A DNA stretch of 64,000 bases from Styela clava (Eukaryota; Chordata; Ascidiacea; Stolidobranchia; Styelidae): the NCBI RefSeq assembly GCF_964204865.1, contig NC_135252.1, positions 17,629,383 through 17,693,382 of the forward strand, in the 5' to 3' direction. The notes beneath the pieces were generated by a model that saw nothing but the letters and a program-made list of their open reading frames with translations, was not told where the DNA came from and did not search any database. Numbering within the stretch: the stretch's first letter is position 1; every line of letters begins with the position of its first letter. Of the stretch, positions 59,201 through 64,000 are shown one piece after another. Position numbers and translations under genes: made by a program.

Positions 59201-62200
59201 TTTTTCAATGCTTTTTTTCCGAATTGATGAAAGTTGAAAAAGTAACAATCAAAATTTGAATTGAGGTTCTCAGCTGTTGTTGTAGCCTCTGCTATCCAGC
59301 TTTTAATTTTTTCATCCAAAACAAATGTAAGTTCAACAGGAGAATCAACTGGCGTTTGATCTGGAAAGCAATAAATAATCCTAAATCAGCGGTTTCCAGC
59401 TTTATTATGATAGAGCGGAACCTCAACCAAACGGAATGGAAACCCTGTGAAATAGTTTGTCTTTTATTGTCTTAATCTTGAGTTATAAATATATATAAAA
59501 GCAAACATGGTACTGACAAAGCAAAAGAATCTTCTAAGTGTAGCAAGTTAAATAATAGTGGCAAACCTGATAGATACTCGACTATATCTGATCAGTGGCA
59601 CAACCAGCTGGGGGGTTACGGGGGGTCGTGTCCTCCCCGTTTGAATTTCGTTTTTTTTTTATTATTGTTCTATGTTAAAACAACGTCGTTCCACGGTCAT
59701 AACAATCCGGTGTAAACTACTTTTTTTCCAGTGCTTTATCACCTCGACGTAATTTAACACCGCCCGACTTCAATCATACCTTTTTGCTGATAGTTACGTA
59801 ATAATCGCTAACCCCGCGTATATGTTTGTATTCGAAAATGAGATATGTTATCTCAAAAAAGTAGAAATCGCGCGCTGTCGATGCGAATTGAAAGCGACAA
59901 TAGCATAATGCTATCTCTCTCTCTCTTGTGCTTTATCATCTTGACGCAATGTAACGCCACCCGTCTTCATGTTATAATAATGCAGTAGAAACTCTGAAAA
60001 TCTGGATACGAAAATTATTTTCGGAAAAATATTGCTTCGAATAACCTAAGATTTTCTACATATGAAAGGCCGAAAACCGAAAACGCCGTAAACATCCTAC
60101 CGCCCCGCCCCCGTCCACGTTCTGATTTAAAAACATTCCACAATTATTTCATTTTTTATCGCAATCGAAAGCAGCCATGTGTGGCACGGCAATAACTAAC
60201 AGTCGTCGTGAAAGGTTTTCAATAAACTCTGACTTGAAATGCTTATAAGACGTCGAGGACGTTTTTGGTTGAAAATTTTTTACATTTGTTATCGTATATT
60301 TCAATTTAGTCAAATTTTTTAATTTCTTGCAATCTATAAAATAGCTTCTATATATTATTTGGTTTCTATCGGAGATTTTATCGTTATCCCGAGTCCTGAC
60401 GTCGTTGATAACAATATCGTTCATTTTAAGTTGGAGGTATTGGTTTATAATCAAAAAATTAAAACACATAACATGAAAAATTTAAATCAACGCTGACTCA
60501 AAAAGTAAAACACGTTTTTCCATCTTCATCCTCCATTATTGGCGGACGGAAATTTGGGAATCGGGTTTAACTAATTCGATTATGATGACGATGGTAAACA
60601 AAAGTACACAAACATACCATACCGTTCTTAGTTTTTAGTCGTTATTTCTCTGTCCTTTCTTCTTTCTATGTGCATATTAAGACCAAAAAACGTGTTTTAT
60701 TATTGAATTCTGCGCTGATTTGAATATTTCATGTCGGCTGTTATGTATTTTTGTTTGTAAATGAATACCGCTAACTTTAACTGAACTGATGTTGTTATCA
60801 ATGCCGGATGCCGACGAAATCCGCGATAGATATTAAATACTATTTAAGAGCTATTTTATACGCGCTAAATTAGAAGAAATGAAAAAATTTCCTGTTATGT
60901 TCGGTCACTATCGAAACTGAGGATGAAAACAACTAATTAAGACACAATTTGCCGAGGACGCCTAAACCATCTCGACTAAGTTAAAATACTCGATAAGAAA
61001 ATATTTTCAATCAAAAACGTCCTCGAAGTCTTATAAGTTCTTCAAGTCGGCGTTTATCGAAATTCTTTCATTTCAGCTGTAATATATTGCCGAACCACAC
61101 ATGGACGACGACGCCTAGGATATGTGCGCCATATTTGGGATTATTATAAACACGAAAAACAGTATTTGAAGTTTGCGATATTTGAATTTAAATTCGATTT
61201 GGACATCCCTGCATTAAATTAGTCAGTTTTTAGTTGTGTTTCCAAAAATTAGTTGCAAATCAATTATTTCAATTGTCATTATGTCTTCCGGTGAGCTTCA
61301 GTTTAGTTTAGAATTTTTCCGGGGTTAGGGTCGGGAAAAGGTCAATTCGCAAGAAGTGCATTTTGTTTTTAGTCTTGACGAATTCATCCAACGAGCAAGG
61401 CGCGGCACGAGGGAAACACTGGAATTTATTCAAGCCGTGTTTTACTATCCACGAGGCGCAAAGCGAGGAAAACGTTGAAAATAATTAACACCTTTTCGTT
61501 AGCAATTCGCTGGAATGTAATGAACAGCGTTTTGCTACCCACGAAGTGCAAGACATAGCGAAGCGCCGTTAATGAACGAGTGCAAGGTAAGGGAAAGGCT
61601 GGGATTTAATCGATGGCGTTTCCCTTTTAACCATGAGCAATTTATCGTGGCCAGCGGGGCGACACCTAGGCGACCCCTAGTGGCGTTGCGACTTACGTCG
61701 TGGTTGCACTGTGTAAATTCCGGTCGGACCCCCCTGTTGAAAACGGCCTGGTTGCGCCACTGTATCTGATGTATGTTTTTTAATATAAACTTCCAGATTT
61801 AATTATAAAATTGCAAAACCCCTGGACTGTACTGGTTGAATCCTAGGGTGTCGCGAAATCACGGTTAAAAATTGTCCATAAAAGCATTTGTGAAACTTAA
61901 TGAAGTAAAAGGGTCTGAATAAGCAAATAACTATGTCAAATACAAATCATGAAATATCATCAAACCTACCAGCATCCCACAATTCCATCAATTTCTGTTT
62001 CTTCATATCTTGTAGTATTGCTTCAGTATAAGCCATCATCGTCACAAAAACCATTCCATCTAATGGCGTATGATCGGTATGAATTACAAATTTACTATTC
62101 TTAGTGCAGATGTAATTAAACTTATCCATCCATCTGTTTCCATGAGACAGTGTAGCGCCACATCTAAGCAAATCTGTTTCATTCTGAAAATAAGTTACAT

Positions 62201-63771
62201 ATAGTAGAATTTAAATATTTATCCTGAAGGAGAGGAAAGCCACAATACCACATAATACTCTTGTTATTTGTCACATTAATAAAGCTTATTATCTTGGATG
62301 TCAACAAAATTGGAGAAGAAGTTTCATTGATATTTCCATAAACCTATATCAGTATTTTTAAAATATTCAGAACAGTTGGTTTCTGCTATGTGTCAAAATA
62401 ATGTAACATAAAACATGACATGCATCAATTATTACCTAAATCGAGAATTTACCAGGGGCCTATAGATTTGAATGCACTTATACATACCTGTGGAGATTGA
62501 TCAGATAATGAGAAACATGACAATGCAGTGTCAATGTCATGAATATTCCTCTTGTTTTGAGGTGAGAGTTCAATCAAATGTGATCGTGCATCAGCCCAAG
62601 TATCTCTATCTAATTCAGTCAGTGTAGAAACACCTTCACCACTTTTAGTGTTATTCACGATTTGAGAAATAACTTTATAAAATTGACTGGGGGTGTATAT
62701 TTGCCCTGTTTAAAGAATTTAAAACCTGTAACCAATTCTATTTAACATGAGAGCTATTATCACACTACCCAAGCATATGATTTCTAGTAATACAAGTTCC
62801 TATAAATCGCAATCCCCTGAAAACAAAATACCAGAGCTGCAAAAGACATCAAACACACTGCGCTCAGAAAAGCAAACATTAAGTGCTTGATTGCTGTCAC
62901 ATCAGCAAACAAAATGTTAATATTTACAAGCCAGTACCTATACTAATCTTGACAGCATGTTTCAACTAACTTAAAAAAAATTATTTTTACAAATTGCAAA
63001 AAAAAATAATAAAGCTTGGTTCACAAATTAAAAAATAAATCTTGCAAAAAAAATTTGAGAATGAATGTGATATACAAATTTTACAATCTTTAATCGGACA
63101 TAAATTCGGCAACTGTGTAAGCTTGTAATTCAATTAAATGTTCTCAGAACATAATATGAATCTACTCCATATGTGCTAACATTAACCAATCTATGTTGGT
63201 CTGCCTACCTGTTTTTGAGACGCTCTCTATCTTGTATATTCTTTTGCGATAGAAAATAATAATATGTGTCGGACAGTCTCCCTCATAAATTGTTTTGAAA
63301 CAATTGAACAATTCATCCGTTTCTTTATATGGTATTCGACAAGTATTGAATAAGAACCTGTTGTAAATACATCATACAAAATTACAAATAGATTTATGAG
63401 AAATCAGGAATTGTAATCTTTGTTATTAGAGGCAGTAGTAATTTTTAAAGTGTGAATAAAAGTTGCTAACACCTCTACAATTTTGCTTTTTGAAATTTTT
63501 AATTTAGCGATGTGGAAGAATCCCCACTATTTACTAGGTCATTGAAGATTAAAAAAATAGAATAGGATTTATTTCTGAAACTCTCATCCCAATGTTCAGC
63601 GCTTGTGCTCATCCCTTCACCCATAGTGTAATAAATTACTAAGAAGACAAACCTGAACTGATACATTGTAAAACTATTTCCTCTGCTATCTTTCTGCTGT
63701 TTCAACTTTTCTTCGCGTAGAAGAGACCAATATTTCATTACAAAATGTAATTGCCATGCTGCACTCTTGAT
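56240..63771 (-). CDS. crot: Carnitine O-octanoyltransferase-like, last ten exons
   Basis: Minus-strand exons: 63771-63653, 63357-63209, 62705-62488, 62183-61970, 59360-59191, 58545-58448, 58114-58038, 57712-57591, 57278-57174, 56434-56240. Phases are consistent; 488 residues, so roughly the first 110-120 residues of a ~610-residue enzyme lie outside the window. The family moves medium- or long-chain acyl groups between CoA and carnitine. Motifs: KYWSLLREEKL and MYQFRFLFNTCRIP; LDRDTWADARSHL; catalytic His in HTDHTPLDGMV (exon at 61970-62183); FYRGRTETLRTCT; GCDRHMLGI; the substrate motif NFVLSTS; GGVVPMRDDGYGTFY. The C-terminus is -SRL, a type-1 peroxisomal targeting signal, which with GRTET and VPM-x-x-x-GYG favours the peroxisomal octanoyltransferase over mitochondrial CPTs. 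The donors of exons 63653 and 58038 (gtttgt, gtttga) are weak but required by frame. Confidence 0.92.
56793..57026. mobile_element. hAT-like MITE in acyltransferase intron
   Basis: 234 bp; left end cagggtttcccaaactgggg, right end the mirrored aaagtttgggaaaccctg. Flanks tcctagat and tcgtagat match at 7 of 8. Located in the last intron. Confidence 0.8.
58200..58440. repeat. Dispersed repeat in intron (copy 1)
   Basis: Shares the block agttatttgtttcagatg, then tggtggag and cgtaaccga, with 58600-58860. It lies in the 332-bp intron between exons 58448 and 58114. Confidence 0.5.
58600..58860 (-). repeat. tRNA-derived SINE-like repeat (copy 2)
   Basis: Read on the minus strand, the head attaggaggagtggctaagc resembles a tRNA 5' half, and gggtttgcatc a weak B box. 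The body is shared with 58200-58440. Confidence 0.5.
59593..61762. mobile_element. hAT-like 2.17-kb element in acyltransferase intron
   Basis: Left end cagtggcacaaccagctg, right end the mirrored cctggttgcgccactg. Perfect 8-bp TSD tatctgat (59585-59592 and 61763-61770). It has no transposase, so is non-autonomous. Inside, about 60160-60300 and 60990-61130 are inverted copies of each other, probably a second element nested in the first. It enlarges one intron to 2.6 kb. Confidence 0.85.
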
Positions 63772-64000
63772 CTGAACATTTCAACGATTGACGAGGTAGA
63801 ATTGAAAATACTATCAGCAAATATTAATGAAAGCATAATACACATGTAACAAGAACTCACACAATTATTACTGAGTGAAGCTATGGATGACCAAATAAAA
63901 TGTCAACAGCAGTTTGTGTTAATACATTAAGGAAAACAGTCATTAGGTTATGAATTCCACGTAACTGAAGAAATCCCACTGCAATTACAAAGCATGAAAT
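63772..64000. other. Upstream intron of the acyltransferase
   Basis: The next upstream exon is expected on the minus strand, but I cannot identify it with confidence in these 229 bases. Confidence 0.4.

Overview
The window is nuclear DNA of an invertebrate animal. The genes have many short introns (mostly 100-700 bp), GT-AG splice sites and AT-rich non-coding DNA. Two conserved metazoan genes, Rheb and a peroxisomal carnitine acyltransferase, can be rebuilt exon by exon. Short non-autonomous transposons are very dense, often with intact terminal inverted repeats (TIRs) and target-site duplications (TSDs). The repeat style and compact genes would suit a tunicate, but nothing seen here proves that.

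Left part (1-25.1 kb): a rearranged cluster of two unrelated secreted-protein families. Family P encodes a signal peptide followed by near-identical 34-35-residue units, each on its own phase-1 exon; units 2 onward end in Lys-Arg, like a multi-copy peptide precursor. Family L encodes about 200-residue secreted proteins on six exons with a lipocalin-like layout. P and L genes lie as convergent pairs repeated in alternating orientation: P1(+)/LpA(-), LpB pseudogene(+)/P2(-), P3(+)/LpC(-). P2 exists in two nearly identical 3.08-kb tandem copies, one without its signal-peptide exon. P2a and P3 start head to head about 2 kb apart inside an inverted repeat.

Middle (25-50.6 kb): dispersed repeats, then a second L subfamily on the + strand: LpD (one-base frameshift in exon 4), LpE (one nonsense codon), LpF (intact) and LpG (a last-exon remnant split by a 437-bp transposon). 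A young, structurally complete Ty3/Gypsy-type LTR retrotransposon (44501-48787) lies between LpF and LpG. It has an uninterrupted 1203-codon Gag-Pol frame and a 16-nt sequence next to its 5' LTR that is complementary to the LTR itself, which suggests self-primed reverse transcription.

Right part (51.5-64 kb): ordinary genome with two conserved genes on the - strand, Rheb (7 exons, 184 aa, complete) and a carnitine O-octanoyltransferase-like gene (last 10 exons, 488 codons, with an -SRL peroxisomal signal; its 5' end is beyond the window). Their introns hold several hAT-like insertions.

The best candidate for something undescribed is the P family: a secreted polyprotein that grows and shrinks by duplication of a 295-296-bp exon-intron unit, physically coupled to lipocalin-like genes. 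Its function cannot be told from sequence.
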